Shown: piece by piece, positions 48,873 through 57,881 of the stretch
Layout: each line of letters opens with the position of its first letter
Numbering within the stretch: the first letter of the stretch is position 1
Source: Paucibacter sp. Y2R2-4
Lineage (GTDB): Bacteria > Pseudomonadota > Gammaproteobacteria > Burkholderiales > Burkholderiaceae_C
DNA: 64,000 nucleotides
Assembly (NCBI RefSeq): GCF_025717535.1
Contig: NZ_JAJIRO010000001.1
Span: 1,517,168 to 1,581,167, forward strand
Direction of reading: 5' to 3'
Made by a program: the position numbers and the translations under genes
The notes under the pieces: model-generated
Seen by the model: only the letters and a program-made list of their open reading frames with translations
The model's database searches: none
Told to the model about the DNA's origin: nothing

Positions 48873-49514
48873 GTGAACAAACCCTTCCTGCCCACTCTCG
48901 CTGCCACTCTGAAAGAGCAGCGCTGGGACGACCACCGCTACTACCACCACAGCCGCATCAACCAAAGCCTGCACCTGCTGAGCGCGGTCTGCTTTGTGAT
49001 CGCCTACGGCATGCTGTACTTTGACCCGGCCATGGCCGCCATCTTGGCCTGGTGCGTCTCGATGACCAGCCGCCAGGCCGGCCACTTCTTCTTCGAGCCG
49101 CGCGGCTATGACCATGTCAACCAAGCCACCGACGAGCACAAAGAAGAAATCAAGATCGGCTACAACATCCAGCGCAAGATTGTGCTGCTGGCGATCTGGG
49201 TGGCCATCCCCGCGCTGCTGTGGTTCCAGCCTTCGGCCTTCGGCCTGATTCAGCCCGCCACCGACTTCAATGGCTTTGTGCATGACGTCGGCATGGCTTG
49301 GTTGGCGCTGGGCGCGGCTGGCCTGATCTTCCGCGTTCTGCAGCTGTGGATTCAGCAAGACCTGATGACCGGCGTGGCCTGGATGACCAAGATCCTGACC
49401 GACCCCTTCCACGACATCATGCTGTATCACAAGGCCCCGCTCTATCTGCTGCGCGGCGAGCTGATCGACCCGATGGAGCATGTGGCCCACGAGGTGCAAG
49501 CGAAGAAGCGCTAA
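48873..49514 (+). CDS. Mpo1-like (DUF962-type) membrane protein
   Basis: A 213-residue protein with about four helices. The N-terminal YYHHSRINQSLHLLSA has the HxxxNxxxH spacing of the Mpo1 fatty-acid dioxygenase family, and SRQAGHFFFEPRGYDH resembles its GHxxFE motif, so iron-binding His residues may be conserved. Start is GTG 48873 with GAGG upstream. It stands alone and is closed by a strong terminator. Assignment to the family is by motif only. Confidence 0.6.
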   Translation: MNKPFLPTLAATLKEQRWDDHRYYHHSRINQSLHLLSAVCFVIAYGMLYFDPAMAAILAWCVSMTSRQAGHFFFEPRGYDHVNQATDEHKEEIKIGYNIQRKIVLLAIWVAIPALLWFQPSAFGLIQPATDFNGFVHDVGMAWLALGAAGLIFRVLQLWIQQDLMTGVAWMTKILTDPFHDIMLYHKAPLYLLRGELIDPMEHVAHEVQAKKR

Positions 49515-49556
49515 AGCCTAGATCGCTGAAGCAAGCGAGCGAACGAACAAAGAAAG

Positions 49557-49586
49557 AAAGAGGGCTTCTTGCGAAGCCCTCTTTTT
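49557..49586 (+). terminator. Strong intrinsic terminator
   Basis: Stem AAAGAGGGCTTC / GAAGCCCTCTTT with loop TTGC, followed by more T, 43 bp after the Mpo1-like stop. It also faces the convergent aminotransferase gene. Confidence 0.9.
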
Positions 49587-49622
49587 GAATCTTGATTCAG
49601 CGCTCTCGCTTCAGTCCAGCCA

Positions 49623-51290
49623 TCAAGCCTTGCCGCCCGACCTGAAGGCTTGCCACATCTCCTTGAGCAGACCGCGCTTGATGGCCTTGTTGCTCAGGGC
49701 CGCATCCGCATCCCACCAGCCTTCAGACTTCATCTTTTGTGCCGCCTTCACAAAGCGATGCGTGACCTCATCGAAATCCGCGTCGCTGTAGTTCAAGCTG
49801 AAGATCAGCCGGCCCGTGCCCACCCAACTGAGTGCCAAGCCTTGCTCACGCAAATAGAACTGCAGCATCCAGTTGTAGCGCGAAGGCTGGGTGTAGAACA
49901 CCGTCCAGATCGACTGCATCTGCGCCACTTGCACCGGCACGCCGCCATCCTTCAGCGCCGCATTGAAGCGCGCGGCGCGGGCGTTCCAGCGATCGTCCAA
50001 GCCGGCGTAGATGGCCTGAATCGCCGGCGTCTGCAGCCGGTCCAAGAAGACCTTCATGGCGCCCATCACATAGGGGTGGGCGTTGAAGGTGCCGCGGGCA
50101 AAGCAGATGTCGGCCGGGCGCTGTTCGCGGAAGCGTTTCATCAGCGCGGCCTTGCCGCAGACCACGCCGACTGGCAGGCCGCCGCCCAGAGTCTTGCCGT
50201 AAGTGACCATATCGGCGCGCACGCCGAAGTACTCTTGCGCACCACCGGGCGCCAGACGGAAGCCCAGGAAGACCTCGTCAAAGATCAGCACGATGCCGTT
50301 CTCGGTGCAGACCTGGCGCAGCTTCTTCAACCAGGCGGTGTAGGCCGCGCGGTCATAGCCGGCGCGGCGGCTGCTGTCCAGCAGCTGCGAGTCGCCCGGC
50401 GCGCCGGCATTCGGGTGCAGCGCTTGCAGCGGGTTGATCAAGACACAGGCCACGTCCTTGCGGGTGCGCAGCACCTTCAGGCTGCGCTCGTCCATGTCTT
50501 GCAAGGTGTAGGTTTCGCGCGGCGGCAAGGGGTTGCCGATGCCGGGCTGCACGTCCTCCCACCAGCCGTGATACGCGCCGCAAAAGCGCACCAGGTTTTT
50601 GCGCCGGGTGTGATAGCGCGAGAGGCGCACGGCCTGCATCACCGCCTCGGTGCCCGACATATGGAAGGACACCTCGTCCTGGCCGGAGATGGCCTTCAGG
50701 CGCTGCACGTTCTCAGCAACGCAGGGGTGGTAGGCACCCAGCACCGGGCCGAGCTGGTGGGTCAGCGCAATGCCTTCGTCCACACACTCGCGGTAGAAGT
50801 CGTAGCCGAAGACGTTGACGCCGTAGCTGCCAGTGAGGTCGTAGAAGGCGTTGCCGTCCAGATCCACCACCTGCACGCCGGAGGAGCTTTGCAAAAAGCT
50901 GCCGGTCTTCAAATGCTGGCGCAGATAGGGGCTGTACTGGAAGGGCACGCGGTAGCTGCCGGTGAACTGCAGGTCGGAGATGGCCTCGCGGGCCTGGGCC
51001 GACATGGCAATGCTCTTGGGGCTGCTTTGCGCCAAGGATTCCGCCAGGCGCTTGAAGCCGACGCGGCGGCGGCTGACGACGTCGTCGGGCGCGCCGTCCG
51101 AATTGAAGAACCGTGCCTCGTCGTAGGCGTAGCCCGGAATCCAGCCGGCCAGCCGCTTGGCCATGCGCGAGTGCCCGGCCAGCGAGCGATGCTTGGCGCG
51201 CGACAGCTCCAGGCGGCGCTTGGCGCGCGGCAAGGTCCAGGCCAAGGCGGCCAGGGCCAATGCGGAAAGTGCAAAAGTTTGATGTTCCAT
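49623..51290 (-). CDS. Class III aminotransferase with N-terminal membrane helix
   Basis: A 555-residue PLP enzyme of the glutamate-1-semialdehyde aminomutase/aminotransferase group. It has an extra N-terminus: a hydrophobic helix (FALSALALAALAWTL) and a basic stretch, which should hold it at the membrane. PLP-binding motifs are MSGTEAVMQAVRLSR, CGAYHGWWEDV, LIFDEVFLGFR and the Schiff-base Lys in TYGKTLGGGLP (about residue 365). It is divergent from a phosphatidylserine decarboxylase gene 53 bp away. The substrate is unknown; a lipid-linked or head-group amine is an inference from context. Confidence 0.85.
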   Translation of the reverse strand: MEHQTFALSALALAALAWTLPRAKRRLELSRAKHRSLAGHSRMAKRLAGWIPGYAYDEARFFNSDGAPDDVVSRRRVGFKRLAESLAQSSPKSIAMSAQAREAISDLQFTGSYRVPFQYSPYLRQHLKTGSFLQSSSGVQVVDLDGNAFYDLTGSYGVNVFGYDFYRECVDEGIALTHQLGPVLGAYHPCVAENVQRLKAISGQDEVSFHMSGTEAVMQAVRLSRYHTRRKNLVRFCGAYHGWWEDVQPGIGNPLPPRETYTLQDMDERSLKVLRTRKDVACVLINPLQALHPNAGAPGDSQLLDSSRRAGYDRAAYTAWLKKLRQVCTENGIVLIFDEVFLGFRLAPGGAQEYFGVRADMVTYGKTLGGGLPVGVVCGKAALMKRFREQRPADICFARGTFNAHPYVMGAMKVFLDRLQTPAIQAIYAGLDDRWNARAARFNAALKDGGVPVQVAQMQSIWTVFYTQPSRYNWMLQFYLREQGLALSWVGTGRLIFSLNYSDADFDEVTHRFVKAAQKMKSEGWWDADAALSNKAIKRGLLKEMWQAFRSGGKA

Positions 51291-51343
51291 GGGATGGGCA
51301 AGAAGTCCAGTCCCTTATCTAAACAGCGCTGCTTGACAGCCTC

Positions 51344-52219
51344 ATGAATATGACAATTTCTGTGCGAAAGATGCTCCAACAGGAGGATCTCAATTTCCTG
51401 CTCACCAACCGCATTCCGCGCATTGCGCTGACCCGTTTGATGGGCAAGTTCAGCCAGATCCGCAGCCCGCTGCTGGCCAAGATGTCCATCGCCGTCTGGC
51501 GCTTGTTCACCGACCTGGACCTGAGCGACGCCAAGAAGCAGCGCTTCGACAGCCTGCACGACTGCTTCACCCGCGAGCTAGTGCCAGGCGCCCGAAAGGT
51601 GGACATGCGCGAGGACGTGCTGAGCAGCCCTTGCGACGCCATCGTCGGCGCCTGCGGCCGGGTGGAAGGCCGCCAGGTCTTTCAGGCCAAAGGCTTCCCC
51701 TATTCGATGCAAGACCTGTTCGGGCCAAGCCAAGACACCTCCGCCTTTCAAGACGGCATGTTCATCACCCTGCGCCTGACCTCGGCCATGTACCACCGCT
51801 TCCATGCGCCGCAGGACTGCACGGTCGAGCATGTGACCCACATCGCCGGCGACACCTGGAACGTCAACCCCATCGCCTTGAAGCGGGTCGAGCGTTTGTT
51901 CTGCCGCAATGAGCGGGCGGTGCTGCGCACCCGGCTCAAAGGCGGCGAGCCGATTGCCATCGTGCCGGTGGCCGCCATCTTGGTGGCCAGCCTGCGCCTG
52001 CACTTCCTCGACCTCTTGTTGCATGTGGACTACCAAGGCGCCAATGAACTGCCCTGCCAAGCGAGCTTCAAAAAGGGAGAGGAGATGGGCTGGTTCCAGC
52101 ATGGTTCCACCATCATCGTCTTCGTGCCCAAGGGCTTTGAGCTCTGCCCCGGCATCAGCACCGGCACGCAGATTCGCATGGGGCAGGCGCTGTTGCAGCA
52201 TCAGTCGCCGCAGGCCTGA
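51344..52219 (+). CDS. Phosphatidylserine decarboxylase-type enzyme
   Basis: A 291-residue pyruvoyl enzyme of the psd family, expected to decarboxylate phosphatidylserine or a related lipid to an ethanolamine lipid. The family motifs FTRELVPGARKVD, SPCDAIVGACGRV, and MYHRFHAP are seen; the self-cleavage site is HGSTIIVF, GST with His before it where most have Leu or Gly. It is divergent from the membrane aminotransferase. Whether this is the housekeeping psd or a specialised paralogue is not decided by sequence alone. Confidence 0.85.
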   Translation: MNMTISVRKMLQQEDLNFLLTNRIPRIALTRLMGKFSQIRSPLLAKMSIAVWRLFTDLDLSDAKKQRFDSLHDCFTRELVPGARKVDMREDVLSSPCDAIVGACGRVEGRQVFQAKGFPYSMQDLFGPSQDTSAFQDGMFITLRLTSAMYHRFHAPQDCTVEHVTHIAGDTWNVNPIALKRVERLFCRNERAVLRTRLKGGEPIAIVPVAAILVASLRLHFLDLLLHVDYQGANELPCQASFKKGEEMGWFQHGSTIIVFVPKGFELCPGISTGTQIRMGQALLQHQSPQA

Positions 52220-52257
52220 GCAAGAGTTTTGCAGAGCTTGGTGAGGGGTCGCTCCGA

Positions 52258-52500
52258 TGACCCGGCCCGCCGCCGTGCTCATGGTGCCCGGGTCGGCTCT
52301 GGCGAGCCGACTTCCCTCGCTGCTCACTGCGCAGGTCAGCGGCGGCAAACTCGCGTCGTTCGCTTGGCTCACTGCGCTCAAACAGGTGCCGCCAAGCTAG
52401 ACCTTGAAGCGCGCTGCGCGCGCCTGACCTGCTGCGCTGCGCCCTCGGCCGCGCACAAATCGCCCGTCGGCAGGCCGGGCCACCTGCGGGTTTGGTTTTC
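52258..52500 (+). repeat. Dispersed GC-rich repeat, copy 3
   Basis: The clearest partner of the inverted copy at 42318-42561, with long shared blocks along its whole length. It begins about 38 bp after the decarboxylase stop. The spacer 52220-52649 has no other visible content. Confidence 0.85.
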
Positions 52501-52649
52501 CCCACGAGACAAGGCTCCTCCCTCGCCTTGACAGGAAATTGATACTTCAGAGCCGCAGATTTCCAGTCTCTTGAGATCGACCCTCCTAGAGTTCTAGCCA
52601 TGGTCAGAACGGTGCCAACCGACACCGACAAGGCCATGAGGAGAAGCTC

Positions 52650-52838
52650 ATGCAACGGTCGAAAAGCATCATGCAGGCCAAGTTCAGCGCACCGCCTGCC
52701 GCGCGCGAAGTCGCGCTTCACCCCAAGCTCCAAACCGATGGGGCGATGAATATGCGCGAGGAACTCTGGTGGTCACGCCGACTGGCGTCCGGCTCTGACT
52801 GGATGCAAGAGTGGCTCCACAAGCCGCATCGGCGCTGA
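52650..52838 (+). CDS. Possible small protein
   Basis: A 62-codon frame preceded by a strong ribosome-binding site (GAGGAGA, 7 nt before ATG). The product is basic, without signal peptide, membrane helix or known motif, and contains two Trp clusters (LWWSRR, DWMQEWLH). It may be real because of the site, but no family is recognised. Confidence 0.3.
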   Translation: MQRSKSIMQAKFSAPPAAREVALHPKLQTDGAMNMREELWWSRRLASGSDWMQEWLHKPHRR

Positions 52839-52928
52839 TTGGCATTCCTCCAAGGCTCAGGCACCCTAGCCACGCCGCCCCCCCCTTTCGCAAGGCCTGT
52901 CTTCAGGCCTGCTCGCATTTCATCTTTC

Positions 52929-53426
52929 ATGTCAATTTCCTTCGCCCCCATCGCGCTGAGCGATGTCGACAGCTATCGCGCGTGCATCGATGCCGTTGCC
53001 CGTGAGCGCAACTTTCTGGCCATCACCCAAGCACCTCCGCCACACCAGCTGACGCAGCTGATTCGCAGCAGCTTGGAGGATGACTCGGTGCTGATCGTGG
53101 CGCGCGACCAGCAGCGCGTGGTCGGCTGGGCCCAGATTCAGCGCGGCCAAGGCGCTGTGGTGGCCCATCGCGGCGATCTGGGCATGGGCGTGAGCCCGGC
53201 CTACCGAGGCCGCGGTCTAGGCAAGCAGCTCTTGCTGAGCTGCATCGGTGCGGCTGGGGCCAAGGGCATCGCCTGCATCGAACTGGAGGTGCGAGCCGAC
53301 AATCGCTGCGCGCTAAATCTGTACCGCTCGCTCGGCTTCAACATGGATTCCATCGTGCGCGACGCCATGCTGATCGACGGCGTCTTCCACAACGCCTTTC
53401 GCATGTCTTTGAAGCTACCGGTCTGA
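52929..53426 (+). CDS. GNAT family N-acetyltransferase
   Basis: A 165-residue acetyltransferase. The acetyl-CoA loop is GMGVSPAYRGRGLGKQLL, and the later NRCALNLYRSLGF motif is typical of RimI-like GNATs. ATG 52929 is chosen because it gives the standard N-terminus; the upstream frame is proline-rich noise. It stands alone, so the substrate is unknown. Confidence 0.87.
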   Translation: MSISFAPIALSDVDSYRACIDAVARERNFLAITQAPPPHQLTQLIRSSLEDDSVLIVARDQQRVVGWAQIQRGQGAVVAHRGDLGMGVSPAYRGRGLGKQLLLSCIGAAGAKGIACIELEVRADNRCALNLYRSLGFNMDSIVRDAMLIDGVFHNAFRMSLKLPV

Positions 53427-53450
53427 GGCCAACTTTTCAGCGGATAGGCC

Positions 53451-53798
53451 TCAAGGCGGCCACTTCAAACCGCGCTGCCGACGCATGCAAATTGCATAGG
53501 CATGGCGCCACAGCTTGTAGTACGCAGTCGCAAACAGACCATCGAGGGCGAATCGCCAGAAACTGTATTCATCCAGACCCAGCACCAGCCTGAGGCTAGG
53601 CATCTGGGTGCCCAGCAAGAGCGCTCCAGAGAAGAATAAAAGCTTGGCTTCCAGGCTGGCAAGAAAGGACCGTGCTGACGGACCTGACCGAAGGCCACAC
53701 GACTCACATGCCGACTGGCGCGATTCGCCCGCTTGGCCTGAGGCCTGCTGGGGCGGACAGTTAGGAAACTTGGGGCAGCGATGTTTGAGTTTTTCCAT
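53451..53798 (-). CDS. Hypothetical Cys-containing protein
   Basis: A 115-residue protein with an N-terminal Cys cluster (CPKFPNCPP, CESCG) that could bind a metal, then a hydrophobic segment (LLFFSGALLLG) and an aromatic, basic C-terminus. ATG 53798 has a GGAG site. It is convergent with the GNAT gene. I recognise no family. Confidence 0.5.
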   Translation of the reverse strand: MEKLKHRCPKFPNCPPQQASGQAGESRQSACESCGLRSGPSARSFLASLEAKLLFFSGALLLGTQMPSLRLVLGLDEYSFWRFALDGLFATAYYKLWRHAYAICMRRQRGLKWPP

Positions 53799-54034
53799 GG
53801 GCTCCATTTGTAGCGAGCCGGACCTCAAGAACTTGTAGAGATCAGCCTTCCCCGCGTACTGAAGCCGTCAATGCGGAGGTGTCGCTCCGCATTGACGGCC
53901 AGGCTTTCCCTGGTTCTAGACAGTTTCTTTACAGGCCCGCGGACAAGCTTGATGCGATCTTTGCAGAGCCCGGCGTCCAATCAAACGCAATCGAAAGCAA
54001 GCGGCCGCGTTTTGGCCGTGCCCCGTTTGACTCC

Positions 54035-55210
54035 ATGCCAGAACCTGTTCCCCGATCTCCAACACGGCGGCCGCGCCGAACTGCCAAAGCCGACTCACTC
54101 GGCCCCATACGCATCTCTTCTGCCCAGCCCTTGGACCTGGCGGCGCTCACCGAACTTGAGCAGGCGGCCTTCAGCGGCGACCGCATCTCGGCGCGCAGTT
54201 GGCAGCACTTGATCCGCAGCGACTCGGCCATGGTGCTGGTGGCGCGCGGTGGCCAAGGTGGCGGCGAGTTGCTGGGCGCTGCGGTGGTGCTGCGCCGAGC
54301 CCGAAGCTCGGTCGCACGCCTGTACTCGATTGCGGTGGCAGCCAGCGCACGCGGTCGCGGTCTGTCTGACCGGCTGCTGGGCGAAGTGCTGCACAGTGCG
54401 CGTGACAGCGGCGCGGCCGTGCTGAGGCTGGAAACCCGGCTTCACAACCATGCGGCCCAGCGCCTCTTCAAACGCCATGGCTTCAGCGCGCTGGATCGCA
54501 AGCCGGCCTATTACGAAGACGGCGCCGACGCACTGCGCTTTCAAAAATCGCTATGGGACAGCGGCCGGGCGAATCAGGCCGTCGCCCTGCAAGCGCCCTT
54601 CTATTGCCAAACCCTGGACTTCACCTGCGGCCCTTGCGCCCTCTTGATGGCGATGGCCGCGCTGGACCCGAGCACGGTGATTGACCGCGCCGCCGAGATC
54701 CGGCTCTGGCGCGAAGCCACCACCGTCTTCATGGCGGCGGGCCATGGCGGCTGCGGCCCTTTCGGCCTGGCTCTGGCGGCCCTGCAGCGCGGCTTCGGCG
54801 CCACCGTTTACGCGCCGGCCGGTGCCTCGATGTTCATCGAGTCGGTGCGCGACCCGCGCAAAAAAGACGTGATCGCTTTGGTTGAGGCCGACTTCCGCAG
54901 CGAGTTGCTCGCCTCCAAGGCCGAATGGGTCAACACCGCGCTGACGCCGCAGCGTCTGGCCGAGCATCTGCGTCAGGGCGGCGTGCCCCTGGTCTTGATC
55001 AGCCTGTGGCGCTTGCACGGCGAGAAAGGACCGCACTGGGTGGTGGTGACCGGCTTTGATGGCCAGGTCTTTCGCATCCTCGACCCGATTGCCCCTGCAC
55101 CGGCTGGCGCCGACCCCGGCCTCTCGGTCAGCGTGGACGAATTCAAGCGCATGGCGCGCTATGGGCGGCGCCGACAAGGCGCGGCCGTCATCCTCTCCAA
55201 AGGAACTTGA
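54035..55210 (+). CDS. GNAT-peptidase C39 fusion protein
   Basis: A 391-residue fusion. Residues about 25-165 form a GNAT domain (VAASARGRGLSDRLLGE, NHAAQRLFKRHGF). Residues about 180-390 form a C39-like papain-fold domain with the catalytic Cys in TLDFTCGPCALLM (about 197), His in KGPHWVVVTGF (about 333) and Asp in RILDPIAP. ATG 54035 gives the compact family length. Its stop lies one base before the start of the ATP-grasp gene. This pairing is a known conserved neighbourhood of amidoligase systems with RLAN proteins; the product made is not established. It may acetylate and trim or condense a peptide or small amine. Confidence 0.85.
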   Translation: MPEPVPRSPTRRPRRTAKADSLGPIRISSAQPLDLAALTELEQAAFSGDRISARSWQHLIRSDSAMVLVARGGQGGGELLGAAVVLRRARSSVARLYSIAVAASARGRGLSDRLLGEVLHSARDSGAAVLRLETRLHNHAAQRLFKRHGFSALDRKPAYYEDGADALRFQKSLWDSGRANQAVALQAPFYCQTLDFTCGPCALLMAMAALDPSTVIDRAAEIRLWREATTVFMAAGHGGCGPFGLALAALQRGFGATVYAPAGASMFIESVRDPRKKDVIALVEADFRSELLASKAEWVNTALTPQRLAEHLRQGGVPLVLISLWRLHGEKGPHWVVVTGFDGQVFRILDPIAPAPAGADPGLSVSVDEFKRMARYGRRRQGAAVILSKGT

Positions 55211-55211
55211 T

Positions 55212-56828
55212 ATGGCTTCCGATCATTTGATCGTGGTGGAACGACTCGCTGACTTTCGCTGGGTCGATGCCGACACCCGCGTGCTGACGGCCGAGGAGTT
55301 CATTTCCGAATGCAGCGCCGAAAGCGATGAATCAAAAAAGATTCAGGCCGGCAAGCGGCCACGCAAACTCATCAATCTCTGCCGCAGCTATGACTATCTG
55401 AGCCTGGGCTACTACTGCTCCCTGCTGGCCGAGGCCCGCGGCGACCGGGTCACGCCCAGCGTCGAAACCATTCTCGATCTGCAACACCGCAGCAACCAGC
55501 AAAGCTCGCTGGAGCGCCTGGACCGCCTGATTGCCGGGCTGGACGAGGTGCCGCGCTCGGTCAATACGCTCAGCTTCCATGTCTTCTTCGGCCACATCGA
55601 AGACCCGGAGCTGGCCGATCTGGCGCGCAAGGCCTTCGAGTTGTTCCGCTGCCCGCTGCTGCAGATCGAGTTGGAGCGGCCCGATGGCTTGAACGGCTGG
55701 AAGACCGCCGCTGTGCGGGCCTTGGACCCACGTGAGGTGGATGCCTCGCGCGACGCCTTGTTCATGGGTGCGCTCGATGAGTTCTCACGGCGACGCTGGA
55801 GCCCGGCGCTAGTGCCGTCTGCACCCAAGATGGATCTGGCAATCTTGCATGACCCGAGCGACCCGCTACCGCCGTCCAACTTGGCGACGCTGCAACACAT
55901 GGTCGAGATCGGCCAGTCCATGGACATTGCCGTCGAATTGATTCGCAAAAAAGACTTCTCGCGTCTGACCCAGTTTGATGCGCTCTTCATCCGCGAAACC
56001 ACGGCGGTCAACCACCACACCTTCAAGTTCGCCAAAAAGGCCGAATCCGAAGGCATGCCGGTGATCGACGACCCGGGCTCCATCTTGCGCTGCACCAACA
56101 AGGCTTTTTTGGCCGAGTTGCTGCGCGAACATGAAATCGCCACGCCGCGCACCCGCTTGGTCAGCCGGCGCAGCTTGCCCAGCTTCAAAGACACCTTGAG
56201 CTACCCGGTGGTGCTGAAGGTGCCCGATGGGTCCTTCAGCCGGGAGGTCCGCAAGGCCCAGAACTACGCACAGTTCCAAGAGATCGCTAACGCCATGTTC
56301 AAGGACTCCGAGATCGTGCTGGTGCAAGACTTTATGTACACCGCCTTTGACTGGCGAGTCGGGGTGCTCGGCGGTGAAGCCCTGTTCGTGGCGCGCTACC
56401 ACATGGTGCGCGACCACTGGCAAATCATCAAACACGCTGGCGACGGCCCCTCCACCGAAGGCCGCACCGAAGCGGTGGCCCTGCAAGACACACCTATCGC
56501 GGTGCTCGACACCGCCATCCGCGCGGCCCGCCTGATTGGTGATGGTTTCTACGGCGTGGACCTGAAACAGACCGAGGCCGGGGTTTTCGTCATCGAGATC
56601 AACGACAACCCCAATCTCGATGTCGGCGCCGAAGACAAAATCCTCGGCGACGAGGTGTACCGGCGCCTGCTGAACCATTTGCTGGCCAAGTTCGAGAAGC
56701 GCGAACTTGTGGCGGCGCCTCAGACGCCGCTGCAGCTGTCCATCAGCAGCGGTGCTTTGAATCGCAAAAGCCCCCCTACCAAGCGAGAGAGTGGCGTGCC
56801 CCGTAGCGCGGCAGCTGCTTCTACTTGA
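55212..56828 (+). CDS. RLAN-ATP-grasp ligase (RimK family)
   Basis: A 538-residue ligase. The N-terminal RLAN region (about 1-190, LINLCRSYDYLSLGYYCSLL) precedes an ATP-grasp domain (about 285-495) with PVVLKVPDGSFSREV, DWRVGVLGGEALF and the metal site EINDNPNLDVGAEDK. It should join an amino acid or amine to a carboxylate using ATP. AAAGGA lies 8 nt before ATG 55212, and the start follows the GNAT-C39 stop by one base, so the two act together. A 40-residue Ser/Lys-rich tail follows the catalytic domain. Confidence 0.87.
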   Translation: MASDHLIVVERLADFRWVDADTRVLTAEEFISECSAESDESKKIQAGKRPRKLINLCRSYDYLSLGYYCSLLAEARGDRVTPSVETILDLQHRSNQQSSLERLDRLIAGLDEVPRSVNTLSFHVFFGHIEDPELADLARKAFELFRCPLLQIELERPDGLNGWKTAAVRALDPREVDASRDALFMGALDEFSRRRWSPALVPSAPKMDLAILHDPSDPLPPSNLATLQHMVEIGQSMDIAVELIRKKDFSRLTQFDALFIRETTAVNHHTFKFAKKAESEGMPVIDDPGSILRCTNKAFLAELLREHEIATPRTRLVSRRSLPSFKDTLSYPVVLKVPDGSFSREVRKAQNYAQFQEIANAMFKDSEIVLVQDFMYTAFDWRVGVLGGEALFVARYHMVRDHWQIIKHAGDGPSTEGRTEAVALQDTPIAVLDTAIRAARLIGDGFYGVDLKQTEAGVFVIEINDNPNLDVGAEDKILGDEVYRRLLNHLLAKFEKRELVAAPQTPLQLSISSGALNRKSPPTKRESGVPRSAAAAST

Positions 56829-56841
56829 TGGGCCTGCAATC

Positions 56842-57480
56842 TCAGCGTTCAGCCAAAGCCAAACGCAGTGCCAGTCCAATGAAGACCGTACCTGCCAACC
56901 AATTCAAGCCGCGCTGAGCGCGGGTGGAGCGCTTCAGCACCTGGCTGAGCGCGCCAGCAAAGTAGGTGATGGAGCCAAAAGAGATCAGCGTGGCGACGAT
57001 GAAGATCAGGCCCAGCTGGGCGATTTGCCAGGCCACCGGGCCTTTTTGCGCGGTGGCGGCATCGTCCACAAACTGCGGCAGCAAGGCCAAGAAGAAGAAC
57101 ACCACCTTGGGGTTGGTGAGGTTCATCACCACACCGCGGCTGTACATCTTCCAGGGGCTCAAACGCAGCTGCGCTTGGTCCGCCAAGGGCCCGACCGGTG
57201 CGCGCAAGACCTGATAAGCCAGATAGGCCAAATAGGCCGCGCCCAGCAGCTTGAGCACGGTGAAGGCCAAGGCCGAGGCGGCAAACACGGCCGCCAAACC
57301 CAGCGCAATCGCCGCCGTGTGCACCAGCAAACCGGTGCAAAGGCCCAGCACCACATAAAAGCCGGCGCGACGCCCCTGCATGGCGGACTGCATCAACACG
57401 AACACATTGTCCGGGCCGGGGGTGTAGCCCAGCAGCATGGCCAGGGTGAAAAAGGTCAAAGCGGTGTCGAAGCTGAGCAT
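56842..57480 (-). CDS. LysE family exporter
   Basis: A 212-residue six-helix amino acid exporter of the LysE/RhtB type. The N-terminal LLGYTPGPDNVFVLMQS and MNLTNPKVVFFFLALLPQF motifs are diagnostic. ATG 57480 starts the normal N-terminus. It is convergent with the ATP-grasp ligase, 13 bp apart, which could suggest removal of a product or excess amino acid, but the opposite strand makes this weak. 57481-57770 holds no recognisable gene. Confidence 0.9.
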   Translation of the reverse strand: MLSFDTALTFFTLAMLLGYTPGPDNVFVLMQSAMQGRRAGFYVVLGLCTGLLVHTAAIALGLAAVFAASALAFTVLKLLGAAYLAYLAYQVLRAPVGPLADQAQLRLSPWKMYSRGVVMNLTNPKVVFFFLALLPQFVDDAATAQKGPVAWQIAQLGLIFIVATLISFGSITYFAGALSQVLKRSTRAQRGLNWLAGTVFIGLALRLALAER

Positions 57481-57770
57481 GGGGCGGGGGAATAGAAAAA
57501 AGGGCGTCGCCAAAAAGCGCGAAGGTGCCAATTGTCGCCCTGTCGGCCTCAGCCCACTCCGTTCACTCCCCCTGGCCGCCAAAGTTGCTACGGCTTGCGC
57601 AAGACCGATGCCGCGTCAATGACTGGTCTCATACCCAAAGGCGTCAGCGAGCCTGCGGTCGGCAGTCGCTGCAAAGTGCCCGGAGCGGAAACTCGCGTCA
57701 GAACATCACTAGGAAGTTGAGACCCGAAAGCTGACGTTGCCCGCCTGTGTTGCAGCGCCCGAATGCTGTC

Positions 57771-57881
57771 GTTCAACGTCCGAGCTGAGCGGCCGTAGTC
57801 AGCTGGCCGCGCGAAGCTGAAAATGTACAGGCAGCGTAGCGCGGCCAGCTGGCGGAGGTCCACTCGAGCGAATGGTTAGGC
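57771..57881 (-). other. attC site 1 (distal end)
   Basis: 111 nt from GTTCAAC to GTTAGGC, with inverted inner boxes (GCGGCC...GGCCGC). It is the outermost site on the left. Confidence 0.85.

Noticed and set aside
57588..57863. Frames starting inside attC sites with MDLRQLAALR-like N-termini, also at 61319-61597
   Set aside because: The shared N-terminus is just the attC sequence read in one frame; the rest is unrelated and without a start signal.
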